Shown: positions 1 to 11,915 of the stretch, piece after piece | How the letters are laid out: every line of letters begins with the position of its first letter | Numbering within the stretch: position 1 is the stretch's first letter | The notes under the pieces: model-generated | Database searches by the model: none | Seen by the model: only the letters and a program-made list of their open reading frames with translations | What the model was told of the DNA's origin: nothing | Assembly: GCA_030248065.1 (NCBI GenBank) | Contig: JASAMV010007129.1 | Coordinates: 1 to 64,000 of the forward strand | Reading direction: 5' to 3' | Origin: Rhynchonema sp. JSB1_4 | Taxonomy: Eukaryota > Nematoda > Chromadorea > Monhysterida > Xyalidae | DNA length: 64,000 bases | Translations under genes and position numbers: made by a program

Positions 1-602
<602 letters not shown>

Positions 603-2703
603 ATGGCTTTCAACCTGTCCGATGTCAATGACGTTGAGGCATATGACATTAGTGCAACCTTGCTGGATCTGATTCAAGCCAACGAAACATTCGCTCTGCT
701 CAACAAGACAATCACATCGAGCACATCAAAGGGCGGCAACGCGGTTCAACGTCAGATCGCTCGCATCAATGATGTTTCGCTACCGATTCAAATGTCATTG
801 ACGGCCATCGGACTTACGGCCAGTCTGGTGGTGCTCGTTGCTGGACTCAGATACGTCAGGAATCTGGCGACGCCCCAGATAGCATTCACACTCAGTTTGT
901 GTGCCGCAAATATTTGTTGGGTGAGCATGTTTGATGAATGCGTCCACCAGCAACAAGGATGAATTGTCTAATTTTCAACCTTTGTTTCCTTTCGGTTATT
1001 GCCTTCTCATTGCACCAACCCTGCCGAATCCATTCCAGCTTCTGGCGACGCTGCTGATCAACATTGACTCGTGGGACATGCGTCAGTTCTGGTTCAACTA
1101 TTGTTTCGTGACCGCCGCCGCGGCGTTGACCTACGCCACTGAGTTTGGCAGCGTCATACAACTACTCGCGCTTTCCATCAATCACTATATCGCGATCACA
1201 CGGTCTGATGCTTATTATGTATTGAACAGGTTTTTCTGCTCATCTTTGTTGAGTTCAGAAATTCCATCTTCAGCCGCTGTGGGAACTGGATGTAGCAAAG
1301 ACTATAGAATTGTAGTAAACACACAGGGTGATTATTTTAGTCCGCTACACTACGCCAGTCTCGCTAATCCTTTCAATGTTCGCATTGGCGTTGCCCTCGT
1401 CTGGCTGATCACCTTTTTTGGATTCTCTGGTCTGATTGGCTACTTCGCTGCGGTGGAAGGACAGGGCTTCCAAAACTGTCCGAACATTCCGTTCATCTAC
1501 TTTAAGTGAGTCCATTGTTGTTGCCATTGCTTGTAACGAATTTAGTTTAGAACCGAAAAGGTGGACTCGCAACTCAAAAAAAGGTGTTTCAACCTAAACG
1601 TGACCTTCAGACGTGTCCAGGCCCTTGCACTATGTTGGAGCCGAACGGTGCGTTTTGGAATTCTTCTGGACTGAAAGCCTGCTAGCCAGCGCAACGTGTG
1701 GCGCTGTGGAGCGCAAAGTAGTGTGTGTCGTTTGGTGTGGCGGTTCAGAGTTCACATTTTCTCGTCACCGAACGTATCTCTTGTGATAAAAATTAAATCA
1801 TGAACTAAACACGTCAAACTAACATTAAGTCCAATCACAGGTTCCGCATCACAACGGTTGCGATATTTGCATTGCCGCTGTTCATCATGTTGTGCCTTTA
1901 CATTCATATTTTATTTGCCCTGAAGAAACTGAAGTCCAGTGCGTTATTGTCAGGCAGACGCTTGGCGACGAAGACCAAGGCAACCGTTAGTGCTCTATAT
2001 GTATAAGTTTGATTTGAAGTCATAAAATTATGGACTTTGTTAATTAATTGCTATCAGCTATCCACAATGACCTTTCAGCGCACCACGCTGTTGTACATTG
2101 CAAGCTTTGTCTGCTGTTGGGTGCCGGAGTTCATCGCCCATGCCCTGATCTGTGAGCACGGGTGTCCGATCGTTCTGAATTATGCAACGCCTTTGAGCAC
2201 AGTTCAATTCATATACTCATTGCGTGCATGCTTTCACACAATATACACACTCAAACGTATGTCGAATAATTGCTTGCTTGTTTAAGCTTTATGGAATCTT
2301 CAATCTTAACTTTTTGCACGATACAAGTAAAGAGCTTTCAGCTATCATCGACTCCCTGCTCTACGCGTTGCGCAACAAGGAGCTGCGATTGGCCATCTAC
2401 CTATTGTTCGCCGATTTGTGCTGCTTTGCTCGACCAAAAGTTATGAATTTGATCAAAAGCCAAGGCTTGCTGACACAAGTCACCAAAATCGCGACGCGCA
2501 AGACCAGTGGCAAAATGGTGTCGTTGTTGATGCGAGCTGTGAACGAAAGTCGCAACAGTCAAGGGACGGCCACAAGCGATACTTCGAAATTATCAGTCCG
2601 CTGCGCTTGCAAGGACGACGGTATCTGGTATTCGGCATCGCCCCAACCGGAATTTGACGTGCCGGCGCCGGCGCGGAAGAAAATACGTGCGGTATCGCAG
2701 TAG
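603..2703 (+). CDS. class A (rhodopsin-like) G-protein-coupled receptor, 6 exons, 435 aa
   Basis: Predicted plasma-membrane receptor. Exons 603-920, 1039-1202, 1341-1505, 1841-1985, 2079-2223 and 2333-2703 join in frame (1308 nt) through GT..AG introns. The extracellular N-terminus has Asn-X-Ser/Thr sites near residues 4, 27 and 35. TM1 is near residue 62, and TM2 ends at the exon 1/2 joint. TM3 ends in NHYIAITRPLHY, where NHY takes the place of the usual DRY and RPLHY matches the class A intracellular loop 2. TM4 (VALVWLITFFGFSGLIGYF), TM5 (ALPLFIMLCLYIHILFALKK), TM6 (CCWVPEFIAHALIC) and TM7 (IIDSLLYALRNKELR, a DxxLY form of NPxxY) follow in order. The basic tail runs about 115 residues. The donor of exon 5 was chosen to keep frame into TM7 and is the least certain joint. 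Ligand unknown; the peptide/amine receptor group is possible but not shown. Confidence 0.85.
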
Positions 2704-3188
2704 CAAGGCTGATTATTGAGCTAGGCTAAAAAGGTCCGATTTATTATTTGATTCCGGCTAGTGTTTGAAAAACCGATGTCTCGGTTGTTTCACGCTTTGT
2801 TGTGCACGCCCCAGTTATACAATAGACTTGATTCGTCCCATTTATATTATGTTTGCCAAATGTTTCCCTTTGACTACGGTGATATTTTTAACGTTTAGGT
2901 ACATACAGTATGTATGCATGTATTGTTAGCAAATTGTTCATGAAGTTCGTATGTTATCAACATTAACACTCGTGTTGCACTGTTCTTGCTCATTTTACCC
3001 TTGTTTTGGAGATGTTTCTCGGTGCACAGCAGATGGTTCTAATCAAGTTCTCGTTCTAACCCCATTCTTTTCAAGTTCCTGGAGTTAAAGAGACGGGTTC
3101 TCAATGAGTTCTAAGCTCGTTCACGCAGTTAAGAACAACTCATCAAGAGCCCATTTCCCTTATTACCTGGAACTTTGTCAGAACTGCG
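2704..3188. other. 3' flank of the receptor gene, no further gene
   Basis: AT-rich sequence after the stop codon. It should contain the 3' UTR of the receptor, although I see no canonical AATAAA at a convincing distance. No other coding signal. Confidence 0.4.
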
Positions 3189-3669
3189 CAGGATTGAAAA
3201 AAAAATTAATTAACGACGTTTTAAAAAAAATTTTTTTGATTTTTTTGACGAAATTTCTTTATTAGAAACAGTGTTGCAAACGACGTTTCAGGATAAACGA
3301 AATCGATACAACATATTTTTCAATAATTGAAAAATTTTCGCCTGAGACCCAACTTTTGTGGTGATACCCGGTAGTATTGTGCAGATTCTATGGTCTCCGA
3401 CCAGTCTGAGGTCTATGTTCACTAATGGTGTCACTCTAATGTATTGTAGCATGCCGTACAACATATTTTAATGAATCTAATGCCGTATATGTGATATACG
3501 ACCATCAAAATATCGATTACAGCCCAAATCTTGCGTGTCAGATCGACTTTGCGCACCGGTTGTGCACCAGACCAAGCATGCAGTAGTACAAAAAATTCAA
3601 AAAGGGAAAATCTGAGTTTCAAAAAAAAATTTTAATTTTTTGATTAACAACTTTTTTTGAACAACCCTG
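3189..3669. mobile_element. hAT-like MITE with CAGGRTTG ends and A/T-rich arms
   Basis: Starts CAGGATTG and ends CAACCCTG (inverted: CAGGGTTG). It is flanked by a perfect 8-bp duplication, gaactgcg (3181-3188 and 3670-3677). Long A-runs and T-runs sit just inside both ends. No transposase frame. An 8-bp duplication with CAG ends is the hAT signature. It belongs to the same family as 4834-5537. Confidence 0.85.
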
Positions 3670-4404
3670 GAACTGCGTCATTGTTTCACACATTCATGTT
3701 TTATAGATATCTGGCCATCAGGCACTGCACAAAGCCACAGAAAACACTTTATAATATAACTATTTTGTTACCTAGGTATATTTGTGGTGTTGGTGTTGCC
3801 GTAGGTAATGGTCGTACTTTTATTTTGAAACAGGAACTGCTTGAATTTCAGCAAATTATGAGCAAAGGTGTTTATTTTCCCACGCAATCCCATTCCATTT
3901 TGCAAATAATCACCAGCTTGCCCGAGAAAACACGCATGACAAAGAATATTTGTTTTTTCTTTCATTTGTCGGTTCTCAATGAGTTCTCCTTAACCGGATA
4001 TCGCACGCTCCCATGATTTGTAGTTTATGAAACATTAATGATCAGTAATCACAAAAACAACATTCAGACAAAATAAAACGTGTTTGGGAATTTATTTTCA
4101 AGAAATTGTTCTCGGGTGTGTCTTGCGTTCATTTGAGGCAAGGAACTTATAAAGTAACGCTGGGTTCCGTGTCCAAATTCCGCTGATCACAATACAAGCA
4201 TTTCGCCGCAATTCTTTGCAATCGGAGAGAGAGAATTTAGTCCGATGTCTATGTGTGGCATGTCAAACATTGTGTTACCCATAATCATAAACGTTTCAAA
4301 ATCATTTATTACCGGCGATCCAATGGACGTATGGAAAAACGTTTCTATTGAAATGCAACAACAATAACTACAGTCCCTAATACAAGCATTGCTTTGCGTA
4401 AGAT
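3670..4404. other. 3' region of the lectin gene
   Basis: Lies downstream of the minus-strand lectin gene and should include its 3' UTR; an AATAAA on the minus strand is visible near 4090-4100. A plus-strand frame at 3657-4016 has no family resemblance or splice context, so I do not call it. Confidence 0.4.
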
Positions 4405-7400
4405 TCACAGCAGCAGCAAAGTTCTCCGTTGGTCCTCGTCAATCCTGAAGATAGCAGTAATTAAGCTAGATCACGTTTCTCTGAAAATGATCGAGATTTC
4501 CTTTCTGTGTGGAAGCACTAAAACCCCATGTGCACAAACAAACACATGACGTGTTTGATACTATATGACGGCAACAAACCTGAAAAGCTCCCCCTCGCTA
4601 CCTGTGCTTGTTGACATTGCTGGGTCTGCGCATGTGCAAGGAATTAAAGCCAATCGCGCCCAATTCTCGCTCGGGGTCCATCGCGCTTTGAAGTTGTGAC
4701 ATTCGGCACTGTCGCTCATTGCAGTTCCAAAACAACAATTTTCGTAAGAATCTCGATCGTCGTCACATGTTGTGCCTGCAAACCAAACTGTTCGTTTTTC
4801 TGAAACTATCGAACAGTGGTGCAACGATTTGGTCAGGGTTGGGCAAAAAAAAAATTTTTTTTTTAAAAAAAAAAATTTTTTTTTTTAAAAAAAAAGGTTT
4901 TTGAAAAAAATTTTTTTTTTTTAAAAAAAATTTTTTTTTTAAATTTTTCGGGGGAACAAAATGTTCTAAAACGTCCAAAAATGGCCTTTTTGGGGGTTAT
5001 TTTTTGTCATTTTTTTCTCAAGGGTCGAAAAATTTTCTTCACAAAATCACTTTTGGGGCATGTATTTGGTATCTAAGATGCCCCAAATGATGTTATTATA
5101 CCTTCCCGTGATACATGAGACACAGTATGCATATACTTACATGGTACATTGATGTCATACCCCATCGGGTCGGTCATATACGACTGATTCAGCGACCCGA
5201 CAAGCATTTCTGCAGTTTATGTTCTCAATTCTATATGGTTTATGATCGAATCTTGCTTATTCGACCACAAACTGTTGTGTCTGATACCACAGAGCAGCAA
5301 TCATAGGTCCATAACAAGCACAGAGTGTTGGATCGCATCGAAATGACGTCAACACCCTTCATAAGTGATGCAAACCAAGTCACAAAAGTGACTTGTCAAT
5401 TAAAGTTGCATTTTTTCGCGATTTTGCGCGTTTTTAGGCAAATTTGTGAAAATTTCCCCGAATCTGAGACTTTCTAAAAAAAATTTTTTTTTTTAAAAAA
5501 AAACTTGTTTAAAAAAAAATTTTTTTTTCCAACCCTGGATTTGGTTGTTCCTCGGACGACTCTTTTAATAAATGAATCACGGTATAATGTTGACTTTAAC
5601 TATAAACATCATGTGTATGATTCTCAAAATGCACATTTTCCGCTTCGGTGACTGTTAATGACTCCGTGAATTCTTCAGGGCGATTGTGCGGGACTAAATC
5701 TACATCAACGGCTGGAATTCACAAAACAAAGTCAAGCTCACCGTCAAGCTCACCGTCGAAGTTCAAAGTCAGATGCTTCGGCGTCACGCTGGCTCGTGCA
5801 GCAGACGCGATTTTCTAAACGAAGGGTCAACTTTGACACATTATTGTGCATGATTGGATGCGTTTCTCGAGATACTGTTATTTTAAGGACGTGGCACAAG
5901 CGTTTCTGAAGACTATTTCTGAGTTATAATAATTTCTGACTAATGGTATTGAAATAATGTGGCGATCATTGACCGCAGTCAAAATTTCTTGCACCTCCGT
6001 TGGTGATCGTCTGTTCATTTCTTTGCCTCTTATCAGAAATTCATGAAACTCAGAAATGCTCTCACAAAACGCTTCTGTTACATCCCTACAATAATATTTT
6101 GGCTGGATAAGCATCCAGTCTTGCACAATAATGCGTCAAAGTTGAACCTTCGTTTAGAAAATTGCGTCTGCTGCACGAGCCAGCGTGACGCCGAAACATC
6201 TGACTTTGAACTTTGACGTTGAGCTTGACGGTGAGCTTGACTTTGTTTTGTGAATTCCACCCAATTCCAAACCGTTTATCCCTCCATGGTTTTTGCACAA
6301 ATGGTCAATTACATGGTCATGTTTAATTGGCGTTTTCCGCTGTATCAAGTTCGCCCCACACTCACCGATGGAAACAAACTCGCACATTCCGTACAGTGGA
6401 ACATCACACGATTCCACGTAAAGCCCGTGAGCTCCTTGTGCGGACTTACATTCTGCAAAAACAACACATACATAGACATTTATGCAGAACATGGCCAAGG
6501 AAATGACGTTTCAAAAAAGTTTGAAAGCAAACTTAATAATAAGTAAACGTAGATAAATTTATAAATGTGACCTCCGTTGAATCCATGATTAGCTACCCAG
6601 ACATTCGCGTCGGCATTGAAAGTATCCGGTAAAACATCGCTGGGATGGATTTTTGCCAGGACGCCCCAACTCGTTTGCGGGTTAGAGCTCGGCAGCGCCT
6701 CTGAAGTGAAATGTTTGCAGTGGTGGTGTATGACTACTGAAGGAGGAGTGGGCATGAGGCTCAGATGAAAAGGGCTGAACTCTGAGCCGACCCTATAGAA
6801 CAAGTCCCCTACATGCCACTCCGATGTCTATTGTTAAACGCACCGAGCCTCAAAAATACTGCACTAACCTCGGCAGTTCGCATCGTGTTCCTGTCTGGTC
6901 ATTGTCTGATTGATGAGGAATCTACAGCGCCCAAAGCGAGACCACGTTGGGTACGGTTTGTTGTTCAGGAAATAGCAAGCGGCTGTAACGGGAGAAATAA
7001 AAATCTCGATGAGATTGCGACATTTGTGGTTGCACACTAACTTGTTGACGGTTCATCGCTGCCATCTTCGCAGTCTATCACGTCGTCGTGGAACCAGGAC
7101 GCTGGAATGTACTGGCCGTTCTCGCACCGAAAATAACCCCATGGACACTTTGAATCGACTTCTGATTGCAACTCGCTCAGGTCAATGGCAGTGCTGCCAG
7201 TTGAATGTGACCGCGCACTGACAGGGGCGCCCGACGGTTGTTGGCGGTCCCTTTTGACACTGCGTCTTGTGTCAACCCCTGGCCTCGAGCGACGACCGGA
7301 AATTTGACGTCGTCTTGGTGCGACTGTTGTTGCGGGTCTGCGATCGCGACGACTTGGCAGTCTGGCAGCCTCTAACAGCGCAACAACCACAACCACAATC

Positions 7401-7426
7401 AACAGGGTGAAATAAACAAACTTCAT
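4405..7426 (-). CDS. secreted LDLa + C-type-lectin-like protein, 6 exons, 328 aa
   Basis: Exons on the minus strand: 7042-7426, 6869-6982, 6572-6736, 6366-6452, 4580-4775, 4405-4444. All phases agree and total 987 nt. The start gives a clear signal peptide (hydrophobic core VYFTLLIVVVVVALL), then a very basic Arg-rich linker (residues 21-75). An LDL-receptor class A motif follows (about 94-131, ending DCEDGSDE). It lacks the third and fourth cysteines, with Tyr and His in their places. Residues about 131-250 resemble a C-type lectin domain: WSRFGRCRF, ANVWVANHGFNGGEC, GLYVESC and MCEF give the W-G-G-C...C...F pattern. A Cys-rich tail (TTCDDDRDSYENCC, CTCADP) follows and I do not recognise it. 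Role inferred: extracellular carbohydrate or ligand binding. The large intron 4 is loaded with mobile DNA. Confidence 0.8.
4834..5537. mobile_element. hAT-like MITE (CAGGGTTGG ends), 704 bp
   Basis: Begins CAGGGTTGGG and ends CCAACCCTG, with a perfect 8-bp target duplication gatttggt (4826-4833 and 5538-5545). Both ends carry alternating poly-A and poly-T blocks able to pair with each other. No transposase. It sits in intron 4 of the minus-strand lectin gene. Confidence 0.9.
5713..6259. repeat. long inverted repeat, about 149-bp arms with 250-bp loop
   Basis: The left arm 5713-5861 and right arm 6111-6259 are near-exact reverse complements, beginning tggaattcacaaaacaaag. The loop encodes an open minus-strand frame of 82 codons (5878-6126) with no family I recognise. 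No clear target-site duplication is visible. It lies in intron 4 of the lectin gene, so the transcript could fold into a very long hairpin. It could be a foldback transposon or a local inverted duplication. Confidence 0.9.
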
Positions 7427-7608
7427 GTCGAATTATGGAACGACAAGGGAAGTGGACTTTGTTTTGGGTGTCAGAGTAGCGATGTCTCCTTTTTACTATA
7501 CCTTCACACCGGATCCGGCAGAACGTGATTGGACATTACGACTGCTTCATATGTCAATATTTACGCTTGATCAATTGCCAATCTGTAAAGGTTACGTCGG
7601 CACAGCTA

Positions 7609-7830
7609 CAGTACCGGGTGCAATTCTAGGCTGAAAGTTGAAGTTGCGTGCACGCGCGTGCGAAACAGTGCAAAGTATAGGCAAAAGTCGAAGTAACTTC
7701 GCGTGCACGCGAAATTTTGCGCGTGCTCTGGCGTGCGCTGCCTATGTTTAGTACTAGGAAGTCGCGTGCATGTGCGTGCACGCGCGGGCACGCGACTTCA
7801 ACTTTCAGCCTAGAGTTGCACCCGGAACTG
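7609..7830. mobile_element. palindromic TA-flanked MITE, 222 bp
   Basis: Ends CAGTACCGGGTGCAA / TTGCACCCGGAACTG, extended by a long palindrome (ctgaaagttgaagt...acttcaactttcag). It is flanked by TA on both sides, as expected for Tc1/mariner-like insertion. The centre is rich in alternating GTGC/GCAC. A second, shorter copy lies at 12722-12858. Confidence 0.8.
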
Positions 7831-7831
7831 T

Positions 7832-9101
7832 ATGTATCCTAATTCTGTTTCTTTTGATTTTGCGCGCAACAAACTTCAGCTAAAAGTTCTGATCGTTAAT
7901 AAAATTGTTTGTCGACAAGAAATGACTCTGAAGATGAATGTTGGTGACCAAACATTGAGCAACACATATTTTCCAGAACAGCACTGGTGTTGTGTATCAT
8001 TCATGACACGGTTTTTGCCAACGCAAGGTTGCTTGGAGTTCAGGAACAGTGTGACAAACGTTTTCCGGATTATAATTCCGTGCTGACAAAAAAATTTGTG
8101 ACAGCATAGGTCAGTGTGCAACTATTTCCTGTCAGAGTTCTTCCTTTTTAATTTCCGCTGCCTACGTATGTAATCATGATCAACATAGTATTTCAGGTTA
8201 TTCGTCATTGATCGCATGCAGGATTTACTTCTTCCTATGTATGTAGTTCTTTTTTTAAGCAGCACATGGACCATCGATCTCACCGGCATTGACCTGCCAC
8301 ACACTTGACCATGTGTCACTCATTTGGTTATCAAAATGTTATGGTTTCCTATGCCTCATGAGTCACGATACGAATGCACATGATCAGACAAAATGTATGT
8401 ATTCCAGAATACAGACCTGTCTTATACGTTACAAAATAGACATTATACCACAGCTGTATGTACCTGATCACGTCATGAAAACGTCATGCCAACGACACAG
8501 TCACGTGGTGACGTGAACCAGCGACATAAACCAATCAAAGACCAAATCGTATCAAGAGAGTATCAATCCAGAATTCAACATGTCGGGAATGGGCATCGCA
8601 AAAACATGAAAATTATAGAAGTGAAATCATTCAATACAATCCTGGTAGAAAATTTGCGACCTTGTTTCAACCTCAAACGATATACCACCAGTACGTGTGG
8701 GTGTGATGAGGACACCATGTTCTATCGCATCACAAACCCACGCGACTAAACAAACAGTATGCATTAAGAGTTCGAGAAAAAACCACGATCTATTTGACGT
8801 CATCTCACAAAATGCAGCCAATCACCAATGATGGTGTGGTCGATCAATATAAAAATGCAGACAAACAGACACTGACAACAGCAGTTATTAATGCAATGAA
8901 TATGAAAGCGGGGCTGAGATATTTTTTTAAGATCCGGACGAGAGACAATCAGCCGCTGGGGAGCACTGATCAAGTTTGGTCCTTGTTGACGTCGAAAAAG
9001 AGAAGTGGGCGTGACAGCTAGTTATGATGGGGTAACACACACAGCCCGATATGTTTGGTTCGTAAATTTCCTCTTCTTTTACCACTCTGCGTCTGCATTT
9101 T
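7832..9101. other. intergenic, no gene seen
   Basis: AT-rich DNA between the lectin gene promoter and the 3' end of the next gene. Short frames on both strands lack splice context or codon character. The stretch just above 7426 should contain the lectin promoter. Confidence 0.4.
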
Positions 9102-11915
9102 TCACATGTTTGAGGTCATCTGACTGCGCTGCTTGTTCTTGACCCGATAGCCCTGTTTCCACTGGTCATCTAGTCCGAGCATGTACCGTTCGGCTGCCGT
9201 CGTGCCGACTTGTGGAGCCGGGGACACCTGAGCTGATCCAATCATCATCATAAATTTGGCTCGAATCGGCGCACAAAAGTACAACAACGACAACGGCAGC
9301 AGACTGGCGTGAATCGCTATCTGAAAGGGCGTTCTCTCGCTGCTGATGGTAATCGCTTGGGCATAAAACCAAAAGTAAAAGCTTGTTGCCCAGCACTAAA
9401 CTTGGGTTAAACCCACGGGCGGATCCAGAAAGCCACAGGAACCGGGGCCCTCCTCTTTGCACTATTTGATCCCTGAAGGGGGCCACCGTCTCGGAAGGAA
9501 GAGGACCCTTAAATCGCAGTATTTTCACTCTGAAACACGTCAAAGGCCAAAAATTGCGCGCTTTGCGCGTCAGATACATCCATTTTCAATGAAATTTGGC
9601 TTTCGCGCGCGTAAAACTGCCAAAATGCGGCGCGTATTGTACCATTTTCATGGTATTTGGTGCAAAAAGCGCAAAATTCTAATCGAGCACCGGAAAAAAT
9701 GACTTTTCAAAAATGGAACATGCACAGGATAAAAATAACTTTTTAGAAAAGGCGCCTCCCTTGGCCAAAACCTGGATCTACCACTTGTTAAACCCCAGAA
9801 CGTCCTGAGTCCTCACATGCATTTGCTGAATGACAGCCGACAATGTCTGCAATTCGCCATCGGCGGACGCCAAAAATCGACGAACCACAAGACCGACCAG
9901 CAACAACATGGACCAAATGACAAAGTGTGCACGCACACACCATTTGAGGCCGTCGGTCGTGTTGGTGGTTTGTTTGAGGGCTGCGCGCATTTCCAGGCTT
10001 TGCGACACGCCCGGCTGAAAATGTGAGCACATGATTAGTGGATAGGTAGTTTCTTCGAGAGTTTTTGTCGTGGTCATTCAAACCTGCTTGAAGGCTTCCT
10101 GAAGTTTCAGATTGCTGCTTCGGACGTGCTCGAAAAGAAAGACGGAGGTCAAAAACAGGCCGATCACAATCGTCGACACGATGGCGTAGAAGGGAGAGAC
10201 TATTGCTGCATCTGGAAAAGTCAATCGGTGAAAACAAACAGCGGAGCTTGTGTGTGCCTACATGTTCGTATGCAGGTCAACTGACCGGTAACAGTACACC
10301 AATAGCTCGCAGCTGTCTGATCCGCTGCTGTGATGGCCGCGTGCGATGTCCAAGCAATGGTTGCACAGGCCAACAGCCACTGCACCGAAACGAACACCAA
10401 GCCGTCACACGTAGACTGGCCGGCCTTTGATCGGGGCAGAATCGACAATTTAGAACAATGGAGAAGAACACACTTCACGGATGACGCTGCTTAGAGTCAG
10501 CAAACCCATGCTATCCCCGGTATATATTGGTCGCACAATTATCATTTACAAGAATTCATAAAATCAATCCTGATTTTCACGTTCAGTCACTCTTAACCAC
10601 TGTGCTATTTGTGATTCTCACAAAACATTTTCATCGGAAAATAATCTCCCAGTGTGTTGAGCCGCACATTGACTATATAAGAATCCATCCAAAAATTTTC
10701 CTGAATGGTAGGGCACGTCTCGCTGCAGATCACAAGCGTTCTATTTATATTTTTTCCAAAACATTTCTGGCGATATTACAGTGAAGCTGCTTGAAGACAG
10801 TGGGCGTGATATCGGCAGAAATGTTTCGGAAAATATATAAATAGAACGCTTGTGATCTGCAGCGAGACGTGCCTTACCATTCAGGAAAATTTTGAGATGG
10901 ATTCTTATGTAGTCATTGAGCGGCCAATACCCACGACGCTGCGTGTCTGAAACGTTTTACTGACTGCGCATTCTTTGCGTGTGATCGCGCAACGCAACGT
11001 CACTGCCTCGTGACTTTCCTGCTTCACGATTCAGGAAAAAAATTTGACCAATTCTTATAAAGTCATTGTGCGACCAATACCATGCAGTGCTAATCGGGTT
11101 CGCGTACTTTGCTAGAACCATTTTTGTATAATGTTTTCGCGGAACATCAGCTACATAGCTGGCCAGCATGCGTCTGTGTGGTGTATCATGCAACACCGTG
11201 AGTCTCCGAAGCCTGTGCGTGCAGTGCAGTGCACAACATCATCGGTTCTTAGCTCGTTTCTCGACGTGAAATCAAATTGAACCGCTCGATAAATACGAGG
11301 CATTGTTTCCTGAATACCTTTCCATTGACCAGACGTCTGTAGCCGTGGAAACGTTCGAGAGCCACGCGAGTTGGGCGTAGAACAAACCACTCGATAGCAA
11401 GTTCAGGGGCAAATTTTGCAGCGCGCATTCCGTTTTGGTCATCAGCTGAAGCATCATGCACCAGAGTTCAAGTTCAACTGCGCTGTTCTAACGCAGTTAG
11501 ATTTCGTATTGTCGAGTTACAGAGGATGTAACTTTCATGTTTTCGCACTTTACAGCCTGCTTTGTTAATATAGCGTAATTCAACTCACACGGCCTCTAAT
11601 TCGTTCATTGTGTTCGCCCAACAGCCAATCAGCGATCAGGTGTTTCGACGACTTGACCAATAGCGCGATGGAGCAGCCCAGCGCACAAATTGTGTAACTG
11701 GCGAGCAACAACGTCACATTTCGTGTTATGTTGGTGGCAAGATGGAGACAACGCAGCACACACGCGTTTAGCGCGATGGCGGGAAAAGACAGCAGCCAGT
11801 GAGCAGCAACGGACAGCAGAAATGGGGTACGGTAGGTGACGATCACATATTGGTGACGGTCAGGGATGGAAATGTTTGAAAAATCAACGTTGCTGATATT
11901 CATGTCGATGGTCAT
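9102..11915 (-). CDS. seven-transmembrane receptor-like protein, 6 exons, 378 aa
   Basis: Minus-strand exons 11591-11915, 11318-11445, 10286-10424, 10084-10211, 9817-10014 and 9102-9320 join in frame (1137 nt). The short extracellular N-terminus has glycosylation sites (NIS, NIS). TM1 is LLSVAAHWLLSFPAIALNAC and TM2 is VTLLLASYTICALGCSIALL. A weakly hydrophobic third segment ends ALERFHGYRR, which I read as a DRY-like ERF motif. TM4 is FVSVQWLLACATIAW, TM5 is FYAIVSTIVIGLFLTSVFLF, TM6 is AHFVIWSMLLLVGLVV and TM7 is SLLPLSLLYFCAPIRAKFMM. The polar tail ends in QMTSNM. The family is not one I can name. The general look (ER in place of DRY, P near the start of TM7) recalls divergent invertebrate chemosensory receptors. 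Frame of exon 2 was set by the phases of its neighbours. Confidence 0.7.
10525..11079. repeat. nested palindrome in an intron (two concentric inverted repeats)
   Basis: The outer arms start tattggtcgcacaat at 10525 and end as its complement at 11079. Inside, 10672-10768 pairs with 10823-10912 (cctgaatggta...gcacgtctcgctgcagatca). All four arm ends share one consensus, so a MITE probably inserted into, or duplicated beside, a relative. I see no certain target-site duplication. It lies in the second intron of the 7TM gene. Confidence 0.75.

Noticed and set aside
3657..4016. 119-codon plus-strand frame
   Set aside because: It starts inside the end of a hAT-like element, is AT-rich, and has no domain or splice context.
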